A DNA stretch of 64,000 nt. Source: Allopusillimonas ginsengisoli (GTDB lineage Bacteria; Pseudomonadota; Gammaproteobacteria; Burkholderiales; Burkholderiaceae_B). How positions within the stretch are numbered: position 1 is the first letter of the stretch; each line of letters opens with the position of its first letter. A program made the translations under genes and the position numbers. The DNA lies in the NCBI RefSeq assembly GCF_004153455.1, contig NZ_SDQE01000001.1, forward strand, positions 620,001 to 684,000, in the 5' to 3' direction. Of the stretch, positions 18,762 through 26,668 are shown piece after piece. The notes beneath the pieces are model-generated. The model did not search any database. It worked only from the letters and a program-made list of their open reading frames with translations, and was not told the DNA's origin.

Positions 18762-19673
18762 ATGCTTAGCCAGCATTTGAAACCCAGGCATATCACTTTG
18801 CTGCTCTCCCTGGATCGCACCGGGCATCTGGGGAGAACAGCCGAAGCGCTCAATATGAGTCAGCCTGCGGCATCCAAGTCGCTGGCTCAACTCGAAGAGC
18901 AAATCGGTCAAACACTATTCGAGCGTACGGGTACCGGCACGCGTCCTACCGCCATCGGCGAGCTGGTGATCGCTCATGCAAAGAACCTCGCCGGAGCCGC
19001 CGATCGATTGGCGAACGATCTAAAGGCGCTGCAGTTGCGACACCAACGAGTGCTGCGTCTTGGCGTGCTACCTTCCGCATCCATTCATATCGCGCCACAA
19101 TTGGTTAGCACGCTTCTGGCCAAAGCCCCTGACCTAGACATAAGCATTCATGAAGGCCTGTTGCACGATCTGCTTGATGGACTGCTCGACCGACGTCTGG
19201 ATTGCGTCATTGGCCGCACAACTTCCCGTATCGACTCCAATCAAGTCGAGGGACGTTTTCTGCATGAAGATCCCGTTTCCATCGTGTGCGGCACAGGCAA
19301 TCCTTTCGCACGCCGGCGGCAGCTTTCTCCCTCTGACCTTGCTGCATGCATGTGGATCTTGCCCATCGCCGGAACAGTGATGAGCGACCGCATGGACGAA
19401 ATGTTCGATCGTATGGGCACCGGGCGTCCAGCACGATATATACAGTCAAATGCAGTCCACACCAATATCCAGTTGATCAATACCCACCCCTGGGTCAGCG
19501 CGCTGCCAGGCGTGATCGCCGAGTATTTTCAGGACCAAGGGCACCTTCGCATTTTGCCGGTGGATACGCGGGTTCATTTCGGCAACATGCAGGTGTTGGT
19601 TCGCAAGGAAAGCAATCGTGGGGCACCAGTGCAGATGGTGCTGGACGCGCTGGCGGAGATGTTTTCCCGGTAG
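18762..19673 (+). CDS. LysR-family regulator of the Bug-sulfatase operon
   Basis: The 303-residue protein has an N-terminal winged helix-turn-helix (residues about 7-65; SQPAASKSLAQLEEQIGQTLFERTG is the recognition region) and a LysR substrate-binding domain from about residue 90. The first residues (HLKPRHITLLLSLDRTGHLGRTAEALN) resemble the GbpR/PcaQ-like branch. It is transcribed away from the Bug-sulfatase pair, the classic LysR arrangement, so it most likely activates that operon in response to the imported ligand or its product. Confidence 0.87.
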   Translation: MLSQHLKPRHITLLLSLDRTGHLGRTAEALNMSQPAASKSLAQLEEQIGQTLFERTGTGTRPTAIGELVIAHAKNLAGAADRLANDLKALQLRHQRVLRLGVLPSASIHIAPQLVSTLLAKAPDLDISIHEGLLHDLLDGLLDRRLDCVIGRTTSRIDSNQVEGRFLHEDPVSIVCGTGNPFARRRQLSPSDLAACMWILPIAGTVMSDRMDEMFDRMGTGRPARYIQSNAVHTNIQLINTHPWVSALPGVIAEYFQDQGHLRILPVDTRVHFGNMQVLVRKESNRGAPVQMVLDALAEMFSR

Positions 19674-19889
19674 GATGGGGATGCGATTTGTATGCAGATC
19701 ACGCTCTCTGTGCTCTCGAACAACGGGGCCCGCCCACTAGATATTCACCTGAATGCGGCAAAGTCATCCTGTCAAATCTCACAGGGGCGCAACTTACCCG
19801 TGGATAAATGTGTTCACGGAAAAGCACAAAACGAATGAGTTTAGATAAATTGGTTGCGAAGCCAGCGCCAACGCGAAGTTGCGCCATTC

Positions 19890-19918
19890 TTGATGAACCT
19901 AATCCATTGGATTACAAT
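19890..19918 (+). promoter_or_regulatory. Sigma-70 promoter of the toxin-antitoxin remnant
   Basis: TTGATG (19890-19895) and TACAAT (19913-19918) are separated by 17 bases, close to the sigma-70 consensus. The GTG start of the toxin remnant is at 19924, six bases past the -10 box, so the transcript would be nearly leaderless if that start is used. Confidence 0.6.
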
Positions 19919-19923
19919 AAGCC

Positions 19924-20144
19924 GTGCATAGTATTGCAGAATTGCCCACGTACATTAAGTTGGCAGACAAGCTACTGGGCGAGAACGAACGCCGCAATCT
20001 AATCGATTTTCTGGCCCAACACCCAAAAGCTGGGGACATCATTGAAGGCACAGGCGGAATACGAAAATCGCGAAGACTGAGTCCAACGCGTTGGCCGCTT
20101 TGGTCGACATACTCGTAGATATTTGGAAGGGACGACAGTCATGA
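19924..20144 (+). pseudogene. RelE/HigB-like toxin gene with internal deletion
   Basis: The first 48 codons (GTG start, H-S-I-A-E-L-P-T-Y-I...L-A-Q-H-P-K-A-G...G-T-G-G-I-R-K) match the N-terminus of RelE/HigB-type toxins. The frame then jumps. From about 20070 another frame reads TESNALAALVDILVDIWKGRQS to a TGA at 20142-20144, the typical C-terminus of the same family. The middle of the toxin, roughly 30-40 residues normally holding the catalytic beta-sheet, is missing, so no active toxin is made. In its own frame the N-terminal piece ends at 20118 as a 64-residue product. The TGA overlaps the antitoxin ATG as ATGA, the normal toxin-first order. Confidence 0.7.
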
Positions 20145-20425
20145 GCACTCCATTTGAAAGGATCAAGCAAGGCCTGCAAGAGGCTATCGCCCACGCAAAA
20201 GGTGATGAACATGGTGTGCGTGTGCACCGTCCTCGCCCCGTCGATGTGAAGGCAGTGCGAGCCAAGGTTGGCATGACTCAGGAGCAGTTTTCTGCCCGTT
20301 TCGGTTTCTCCACTGCCACGCTACGGCATTGGGAACGAGGCGATCGTACGCCTCGCGGCCCCGCGCTGGTACTACTCAATGTTATTGACCACAATCCCGA
20401 GGCAGTGATTGCGGCGTTAGCCTGA
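20141..20425 (+). CDS. HigA/NadS-like XRE antitoxin
   Basis: The 94-residue DNA-binding antitoxin has an N-terminal segment (residues 1-35, containing RIKQGLQEAIAHAKG) and an XRE helix-turn-helix at about 40-90 (VGMTQEQFSARFGFSTATLRHWERGDRTPRGPA). The family neutralises RelE/HigB toxins encoded just upstream and represses the shared promoter. The ATG at 20141 overlaps the toxin stop; an upstream in-frame start adds only six residues. The antitoxin is intact although its toxin is not, so it may survive as a regulator or as protection against a related toxin elsewhere. Confidence 0.8.
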   Translation: MSTPFERIKQGLQEAIAHAKGDEHGVRVHRPRPVDVKAVRAKVGMTQEQFSARFGFSTATLRHWERGDRTPRGPALVLLNVIDHNPEAVIAALA

Positions 20426-20500
20426 CGGTAATTCGTATTCCATCAGCCCGATGTCTGATTGATCTTCTACTCAAATGCGAAGCGGGACACACGCGCCTGC

Positions 20501-20523
20501 AAAAAAAATTCTCGGGCCGCCCG
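20501..20523 (-). terminator. Possible terminator downstream of the Bug fragment
   Basis: Read on the minus strand, a short GC hairpin (CGGGC/GCCCG region, 20513-20523) is followed by a run of eight T (20501-20508). The stem is short, so this is a modest candidate for ending transcription from the TctCBA operon. Confidence 0.35.
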
Positions 20524-20548
20524 TCGCTGCTTTTTTTCCTACCCCGCC

Positions 20549-20792
20549 TCAATCCAGCCTGACGTTGCCGTTTTTGATGACCGTCGCCCATTTCTTCAGT
20601 TCGGCGTCCTGAAAGGTCGCGAGCTGCTCGGGAGTGCTCGCTATAATATTGACGCCCAATCCAGCCATTCGCTCGATGACATCCGGCTGCTTGAAAATGT
20701 CTTGAATGGCTGAGTTCAGGTGATCGCGAATTTCGGGATCCAGCCCGGCAGGCGCAAAAACTGCCTGCCAGGAAACTACATCATAGCCTGCC
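20549..20792 (-). pseudogene. C-terminal fragment of a Bug receptor gene
   Basis: About 80 codons encode the C-terminus of a Bug receptor (GYDVVSWQAVFAPAGLDPEI to the end). The sequence is nearly identical, in DNA and protein, to the last 80 codons of the intact receptor at 34286-35260. Homology stops abruptly at about 20792, one base before the stop codon of the adjacent tctA gene. No signal peptide or N-lobe remains, so it cannot function as a receptor. It is one end of a direct repeat of about 245 bp that flanks the 13.5 kb between the two copies. Confidence 0.85.
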
Positions 20793-22307
20793 TTATTCGA
20801 TAATAGTACGCTTATTCGGTAAGAGCCCAATTATACTTTTAAAGAGAGGCGTTAATATAAGCAACAAGGTGAGTGCGTAGACAGTGAATGATATAGGGCT
20901 ATTGATAAAAGCAGTCCAATCCCCACGCGTAGCAACCAGTGTACGCCGAATATTAACTTCGAGAATGGGCCCTAAGATCAATCCCAGCACAAGCGGGGCC
21001 AAAGGGAAGTTAGCGGTTTTCATAAGATAGCCGACCACGCCAAATACGACAACCATCAACAAATCAAATGTAGAATAATTTATGCTATAGACGCCATACA
21101 CAATAATGCACAACACGATTGGATAAAGATACATACGCGGGGTAAAAATAGCTGCTGCTAGCAGCGGGACTAATGCAGCAGTCATAATCAACAGAACCAC
21201 ATTGCCAACATAAAAGGTTCCAAATAGCGTCCAAACCAGTTCCCCATGTTGCTGAAACAGTAGCGGGCCTGGCTGTAATCCAAGCATTACAAGACCCGCC
21301 AGGAGAACTGCTGTAGTCGCTGAACCGGGAATCCCCAGTGTGAACAATGTAACCATTGATCCATAGGCAGCACTGTTATTAGCTGATTCTGGAGCGGCAA
21401 TGCCTTCCGGTGCCCCATGGCCAAACTTCTCTGGCTCACTTGAAAACTTCTTTGCAGTGGCATAGCTCACCATTGTGGATGCGGTCGCTCCAACACCAGG
21501 CAGTACACCAATAAAAAAGCCAATGGCTGAGCCCAAGGAAAGTGCTTTTTTAGTAGCATACACGTCACTTAGCCGTGGCCGCATTGAGCTATAGCTATAG
21601 GTGCTGCGTATAACAGGCAAACTACGCTCACGCATCGAGAACAACATTTCTCCGACGCCGAAAAGCCCGACTGCAACAACGGCGAAATCCAGACCGTCCA
21701 ACATGTGCGCAGTACCAAATGTGAAACGAGGCGTTCCTATAATGGCATCTAACCCAATAGTTCCTAGCCAGATGCCCACACCTAGAACGGCAAAGCCCTT
21801 TGCGGGAGCGTCAGAAGAAAGCAGACTCACCAGCGAAAGAGAAAATACCATAAGCGCTGTGATTTCAGAAGGGCCAAATGCCAGGGCATAACTTGCAATA
21901 ATTTGGGCTGAAAAAGTCAACCCCACCAATCCAACTATGCCACCGATAAATGAGGCAATAATGGATATACCCAGTGCACGGCCCGCTTCGCCCTTCTTGG
22001 CAAGAGGATGGCCGTCCAATACTGTCATGACAGCTGGAGCATCGCCAGGAATCCCGAGCAGAATAGCGGTTATTGCTCCTCCGTACATTGCTCCAAAATA
22101 AACACCTGCAAGCATGGCGAGAGCAGTAGTTGGATCGAGTGACAAGACTATAGGCAGCATAATGGCCACCCCAGCCGCCGGCCCTAGACCCGGCAAAACC
22201 CCAATTATCAAGCCACTCAATGAACCGACGATCACCGCAAACATATACTGCCATGTCGTGAGGGTTGCGTAGATTCCAGAAGTCAAGAGAGCAATTGAAT
22301 CTGTCAT
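20793..22307 (-). CDS. tctA: Tripartite tricarboxylate transporter large permease (TctA)
   Basis: The 504-residue protein has about twelve membrane segments and both TctA signatures: GVLPGLGPAAGVAIMLPI near residue 38 and GVLPGVGATASTMVSY near residue 270. It is the ion-coupled transport subunit in the inner membrane that works with TctB and the TctC receptor to import carboxylates. It lies 30 bp after tctB. Its stop codon sits exactly at the junction with the Bug fragment, so the recombination point is at or just past the end of the gene. Length is normal. Confidence 0.93.
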   Translation of the reverse strand: MTDSIALLTSGIYATLTTWQYMFAVIVGSLSGLIIGVLPGLGPAAGVAIMLPIVLSLDPTTALAMLAGVYFGAMYGGAITAILLGIPGDAPAVMTVLDGHPLAKKGEAGRALGISIIASFIGGIVGLVGLTFSAQIIASYALAFGPSEITALMVFSLSLVSLLSSDAPAKGFAVLGVGIWLGTIGLDAIIGTPRFTFGTAHMLDGLDFAVVAVGLFGVGEMLFSMRERSLPVIRSTYSYSSMRPRLSDVYATKKALSLGSAIGFFIGVLPGVGATASTMVSYATAKKFSSEPEKFGHGAPEGIAAPESANNSAAYGSMVTLFTLGIPGSATTAVLLAGLVMLGLQPGPLLFQQHGELVWTLFGTFYVGNVVLLIMTAALVPLLAAAIFTPRMYLYPIVLCIIVYGVYSINYSTFDLLMVVVFGVVGYLMKTANFPLAPLVLGLILGPILEVNIRRTLVATRGDWTAFINSPISFTVYALTLLLILTPLFKSIIGLLPNKRTIIE

Positions 22308-22337
22308 TTTATAGTCCTTTACGCAATAGAATCATTG

Positions 22338-22820
22338 TCACACCGGAAAAGCCAATATTCCTTTTGGCAACGGAACGTTAAGGAACCATGTGAAAAACAA
22401 ATGAGTAACTACTCCAAATATTATTAAAACAGACGCCAGCCAGATTTTTCGATAAAATCTCATTTTTTTATCTGCACAACAGATGCCAACAACAATCATC
22501 ATAATAATCGTGCATAAAAACAAACCTAATGATTCCGCCATCGCCACCAAACACATCAGCGAGGCAACCATGATCGCAATCAAGCCTATATCGCTGCGAC
22601 CTTCTATATTTAAATCCTCAGAACTGGTGGCCCGCCAAGAGCTCCATATATTTACTGCTGAGGATATAAGTATTAACAGCCCCGAGATAAATGGAAATAT
22701 TCCTGGCCCCGACTCGTCATCAGACAATATGAAGTAAAAAAGAGAATAATGCAGAATCAACAAACCGGCTATCAAAAGACAAAAGCTAAACAATAGTTCT
22801 GGATTCTTAATGTTCGGCAT
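22338..22820 (-). CDS. tctB: Tripartite tricarboxylate transporter small permease (TctB)
   Basis: The 160-residue membrane protein has four hydrophobic segments, the usual size and topology of TctB. The family is poorly conserved; the call is secured by its place between the TctC-type receptor gene (43 bp upstream) and tctA (30 bp downstream). It is the small accessory membrane subunit of the TTT transporter. The gene and its neighbours are noticeably AT-richer than the rest of the catabolic region. Confidence 0.88.
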   Translation of the reverse strand: MPNIKNPELLFSFCLLIAGLLILHYSLFYFILSDDESGPGIFPFISGLLILISSAVNIWSSWRATSSEDLNIEGRSDIGLIAIMVASLMCLVAMAESLGLFLCTIIMMIVVGICCADKKMRFYRKIWLASVLIIFGVVTHLFFTWFLNVPLPKGILAFPV

Positions 22821-22863
22821 GAAGCCACCTTTGATGGAAAAAAATTTGTCGAATAAATGAGGT

Positions 22864-23838
22864 TTATTTTTTCATCAAATTCAAAAACTTCTCGTCTATT
22901 TCTTCCAGCTTGTCTTTAAGCTCATCTCCATGTATAAAAACGGGATCCAGATGAGTTTTATCCAAATATCGATTTTTCCATTGCTCGCTCATTACTGCCT
23001 CTCTGATAATCTCCACCCAATACTCGCGCGCATCCTCGGATACGCCAAGTGGCAGTGCAAAACCACGGGGCTGTGACAGTACGATGTCCAAGCCAGCTTC
23101 TGTCAGTGATTGAATTTCTGGTAAAGCGGACATTCTTTCTTTGGAGCTAACCGCCAATGGCCGCAACTTACCAGCTTCGATCAAAGGAATTGCCACGGTT
23201 GGTACGGCGAACATCACATCGATATGCTTTCCCAATAAAGCCGCAACAACACCACTTTGGCCAGAAAAAGGAACAACGGCAGTTTCGATATTAAAATGTT
23301 GTCCAATTTGTTGCGCCAATAGAGCCGGACCCGCCATGATGCCTTCAGTCCCCGAAAGCATGAAGCCTGCCGCTTTTATATCGTTCAGACTCTTGATATC
23401 AGAATCCGCACGCACAGCCATGATCCAAGGCTCTTCTGCAATCATGGCAAGGGGAATAAAGTCCTTATAGCTCACAGAAGACTTATTCAGCATCGGGGTA
23501 GTGAAAAATGCAGTCGCAAAGTTGATCCATATGTATGGATTGTTTTTATGCTTGGCGGCGTACTGCATGCCCACCAGGCTGCTGCCTCCTGGGCGATTTT
23601 CTACCACAAAATTCGACTTAGTCAGTTTAAGATCAGTAATTACCGAGGCCAATGTGCGACTGATCATGTCGTTCCCTCCGCCTGCAGAGGTGGTTACGAT
23701 GATACTAACGTCACGATCAGGTTCGAACGCACTTGCACTGCTGTGAAAAACTCCTGACAAAGCACAGGATAATATAAAAAGACAGCCGAAATTGGTAGAT
23801 TTTTTTAATAAATGACAGGTTAAAAATTTGGCAATCAT
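22864..23838 (-). CDS. tctC: TctC/Bug-family receptor of the TctABC system
   Basis: The 324-residue receptor has a long N-terminal signal region (hydrophobic core at about 18-36, cut near ASAFEP). It then has VSIIVTTSAGGGNDMISRTL, where the usual P-F-x-P-G-G is replaced by T-T-S-A-G-G-G, and VVENRPGGSSLVGMQYAAKH. It binds the carboxylate ligand in the periplasm and delivers it to TctAB encoded just downstream. It is preceded by the enolase-superfamily enzyme at 24035, so the ligand is probably that enzyme's substrate or a precursor. An A/G-rich GAGGAG ribosome-binding site precedes the ATG. Confidence 0.9.
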   Translation of the reverse strand: MIAKFLTCHLLKKSTNFGCLFILSCALSGVFHSSASAFEPDRDVSIIVTTSAGGGNDMISRTLASVITDLKLTKSNFVVENRPGGSSLVGMQYAAKHKNNPYIWINFATAFFTTPMLNKSSVSYKDFIPLAMIAEEPWIMAVRADSDIKSLNDIKAAGFMLSGTEGIMAGPALLAQQIGQHFNIETAVVPFSGQSGVVAALLGKHIDVMFAVPTVAIPLIEAGKLRPLAVSSKERMSALPEIQSLTEAGLDIVLSQPRGFALPLGVSEDAREYWVEIIREAVMSEQWKNRYLDKTHLDPVFIHGDELKDKLEEIDEKFLNLMKK

Positions 23839-24034
23839 TTTCTGCTCCTCCTTTTAGAACGCATTTTTAATTATTGTCGAAATTTATTTTGGTTACTTCT
23901 TCCTTGCGACAGGAAGATCGTTTAAATATGTTTTTCCAGGCATAAATCCGATAGATATCATCAATGCCTTTTTCCTATAAACACTATTAAATAGTTGTGC
24001 AATCCGAAACTTTTTTGCGTACCGCTTAGAATAT

Positions 24035-25138
24035 TCAGACACTATATTGTTTAAGTTTGGCTTCACTCAGCGTTGTGCCCATACCGAAACCAGGCGGCAG
24101 TATCAACTTGCCTTCACTCAGGTCGATAGGAGAATCAGTCAAATCACCAGAAAGTTTGGCCGGGCCTACCATTTCCCCTACCGAATCGATTTGGGCAAAC
24201 GCACAAGCGAGCTGCATTTCTGCTGATGCTTCAATGCTTGAACACAGTCCTTGACCAAGAATAACTTTTAAATCTGCTGCTTGACATAACTCGATAATTC
24301 TACGTGCATTTATATATCCGCCGACTTTGGTGATTTTGATTTTTACGGCGTCTACCGCATCCTGCTCAATGCATCGCATAACATCCGCGACGGTAAATGC
24401 GCTTTCATCAGCTAGTATGGGAACGACTCCCATGCTTCTCAATTTTCTTAAGCCACGAAAATTAAGAGCAGAGACAGGTTGCTCAAGGTGTTCAACATTA
24501 CATTCTGCAATTCCACGAATCACCGTAACTGCATCTGGCGTCGTATATCCAGAATTGCAGTCAACCCTTAAATTGACGTTATCCCCAATAGCTTTACGCG
24601 CAGCGATCACACACGCAATGTCGTTGTGTATGTCATTTGTTCCAATTTTTATTTTTACGGTCTTATAACCTTTATCTACTAGCTCAGTAAGTTTCCCACC
24701 CAATCTTTCGGGAGTGTCAATACCGATTCCACCGGAAAGTTGTATTTGGTTTCTCACAGGCCCACCTAACATCTCAGCTATTGAAATGCCACGCTGCTTC
24801 GCCAAAAGATCATATGCCGCCGTTTCAAACGCACTCTTTACGAACGGATTTCCTATCCGGATAAACTCCATGCGCGAATGAAACTCTTCTATAGACACAA
24901 GATCAGTCCCTATAAGTGCCGGACGAAAGGTGTGCTGTGCCACGGCATACATTGAGTCGATAGTTTCATAGGTATATCCAGCTATTCCTTGATGAGCCTC
25001 CCCAATACCTACGATGCCATCGTCGCTAATCAACCTGATCACAAGACTTTCTAATGCGGTATGTACCCCGGTGGCCATGCGATAATCGCCCTTTACAGGG
25101 ATTGACACCTTAAATACCTCTATATTGCTGATTTTCAT
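24035..25138 (-). CDS. Mandelate racemase/muconate-lactonizing enzyme family protein (MLE subgroup)
   Basis: This 367-residue enolase-superfamily enzyme has a capping domain (1-125) and a barrel with catalytic Lys162/Lys164 (VKIKIG), metal ligands Asp193, Glu219 and Asp244, and a second Lys pair in VKIKITKVGG (266/268). The K-x-K...K layout defines the MLE subgroup, which includes muconate cycloisomerases, dipeptide and hydroxyproline-betaine epimerases, and cis-3-hydroxyproline dehydratases. The start at 25138 has GGAGC five bases upstream; the longer frame adds 43 unrelated residues. It is first in an operon with TctCBA, so it probably acts on the transported carboxylate. The reaction is not determined. 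Confidence 0.82.
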   Translation of the reverse strand: MKISNIEVFKVSIPVKGDYRMATGVHTALESLVIRLISDDGIVGIGEAHQGIAGYTYETIDSMYAVAQHTFRPALIGTDLVSIEEFHSRMEFIRIGNPFVKSAFETAAYDLLAKQRGISIAEMLGGPVRNQIQLSGGIGIDTPERLGGKLTELVDKGYKTVKIKIGTNDIHNDIACVIAARKAIGDNVNLRVDCNSGYTTPDAVTVIRGIAECNVEHLEQPVSALNFRGLRKLRSMGVVPILADESAFTVADVMRCIEQDAVDAVKIKITKVGGYINARRIIELCQAADLKVILGQGLCSSIEASAEMQLACAFAQIDSVGEMVGPAKLSGDLTDSPIDLSEGKLILPPGFGMGTTLSEAKLKQYSV

Positions 25139-25403
25139 TTTTGCTCCGATTGTGCAACGGTTGGGAATACGGCTAGTGTTGCAGCCGCACCATATAAAAT
25201 CAAATGCTAATACCAGATTGGTATATAACGTTAACTTATACCCATGCGAACTCTCAATTCCGCTCACTAGCGATTCTTGCTACAGAGCGATAAGGAATGA
25301 AGGCACCGTCTTGTTTGGAATACCCTTAGAGTAAATAGATTAGAGTCTTTTTGTAGAAAATAATTATTTAGGCCCGAATACGACGCAGAGACCGAATAAA
25401 CAA

Positions 25404-25431
25404 CGGCTGGTATTCATAAGAATACCAGCCG
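25404..25431 (-). terminator. Hairpin terminator after the LysR gene
   Basis: A perfect 12-bp inverted repeat (CGGCTGGTATTC and its complement) surrounds a four-base loop. On the minus strand it is followed by TTGTTTATT, so it should terminate the LysR gene ending at 25575 and insulate the 24035 operon. The remaining gap (25139-25403 and 25432-25574) holds no gene; it must contain the promoter of the 24035 operon, but I could not pick out confident -35/-10 boxes. Confidence 0.75.
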
Positions 25432-25574
25432 CATATTGTCCTGTTAGTGAGTAGTGATGGCTGAACGCATCAAGGCTCAGATCGGATTACCGAATTAACA
25501 AACTGTGGTCAAGGAATCTTAATTCGCTTAGCCAGCACATGACTCTCCATCGACAGAGTTTTCTCTTTGAGCAC

Positions 25575-26489
25575 TCATAAACCTTGAGCCTTGGAAAACT
25601 CCGCAAAACAGCGCTGAATACATGCCACTAAATCGCTGGAGAAGCGTGCCCTCGCACGACGTACTGGGTAAAGGCATGCGTATTCAAAAGGAACGACTGG
25701 CAAAAATGGCCTTACAACGACCTTTCGGTTGATGAAACGGGCTGCTGTAAACGGATCAACAAGCGATACACCCTGGTTATGAGAGACAAGCTCGCAAACT
25801 GCTTCCGAAGTTTGCGCTTCAACCAGTTTTTGTAACTCGATACCTAATCGCTCAAACATCATATCGATGTAGAGCCTACCAACAGTGCCAGAGGAAAGCG
25901 AAACAAATCGCTCTCCCTTCAAATCTTCGGCTTCAATTACCTGTCGTTCCGCGAGAGCATGAGAAGAAGGCAGAATACAAACCCCTCTTACAACACCTAG
26001 TTTTTCGATATCGTCTATTGGATACTCTATCGGCATTGCGGCCACGGCGATGTCGAACTCTTGTTCATTCACCCATTTTCTAATTTCATCACGCACGGTT
26101 ATGCCTAAGGAAATGGCGACTTTGGGAGAGCGTTTGGAAAACTCCCCTATGGCCTGAGGCAGCAAGCCATGGGCAATCGCATTGGTCCCCACCACCCGCA
26201 ACTGGCCGCTTTCTCGAGATTTCAACTCTGATAGGAACCGACACACACGATCGTAGTTTGCCATGAAGACATGTGTTTCCTGGAACAGGACTTCAGCTTC
26301 TTCAGTGGGAATAAGACGCCCCTGCCTACGGTCGAATAATTCGCAACCTGCCAGATGCTCCATTTCTCGTAACAATCGACTAATCGCCGGTTGAGACACT
26401 CCCAACTCTGTAGCCGCTTTTACCGTGCTACCCAGTAGCATAATCGCCCGGAAGGCCCGCAACTGCCTGAAACTTAATGAATGCAACAT
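25575..26489 (-). CDS. LysR-family transcriptional regulator
   Basis: This 304-residue LysR protein has a helix-turn-helix at about residues 4-62 (AATELGVSQPAISRLLREMEHLAGCELFDRRQGRLIPTEEA in two stretches) and an effector domain from about 90. The form FRQLRAFRAIMLLGSTVKAA resembles regulators of amino-acid or organic-acid catabolism. It is on the same strand as both flanking operons, with a strong terminator after it and 179 bp before it, so it is its own unit. Its target could be the TctCBA-enolase operon to its left; this is inference from proximity only. Confidence 0.85.
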   Translation of the reverse strand: MLHSLSFRQLRAFRAIMLLGSTVKAATELGVSQPAISRLLREMEHLAGCELFDRRQGRLIPTEEAEVLFQETHVFMANYDRVCRFLSELKSRESGQLRVVGTNAIAHGLLPQAIGEFSKRSPKVAISLGITVRDEIRKWVNEQEFDIAVAAMPIEYPIDDIEKLGVVRGVCILPSSHALAERQVIEAEDLKGERFVSLSSGTVGRLYIDMMFERLGIELQKLVEAQTSEAVCELVSHNQGVSLVDPFTAARFINRKVVVRPFLPVVPFEYACLYPVRRARARFSSDLVACIQRCFAEFSKAQGL

Positions 26490-26668
26490 CGCCTAAGCCT
26501 TTAAGTTGTCCTACCTGTTCCATTGACTAATCCCTTAGCAGGAGAGTTTGCAGACTTTTCTCAGGTTTAACAACAGTATTCGCCTAGGGTTTCAGCGTCC
26601 ACGCTCTTAACAATGCAAACGAGACTCTGGACGCGTGAAAAATGCCAGCTGCTCTGAGCCAACGTGCG

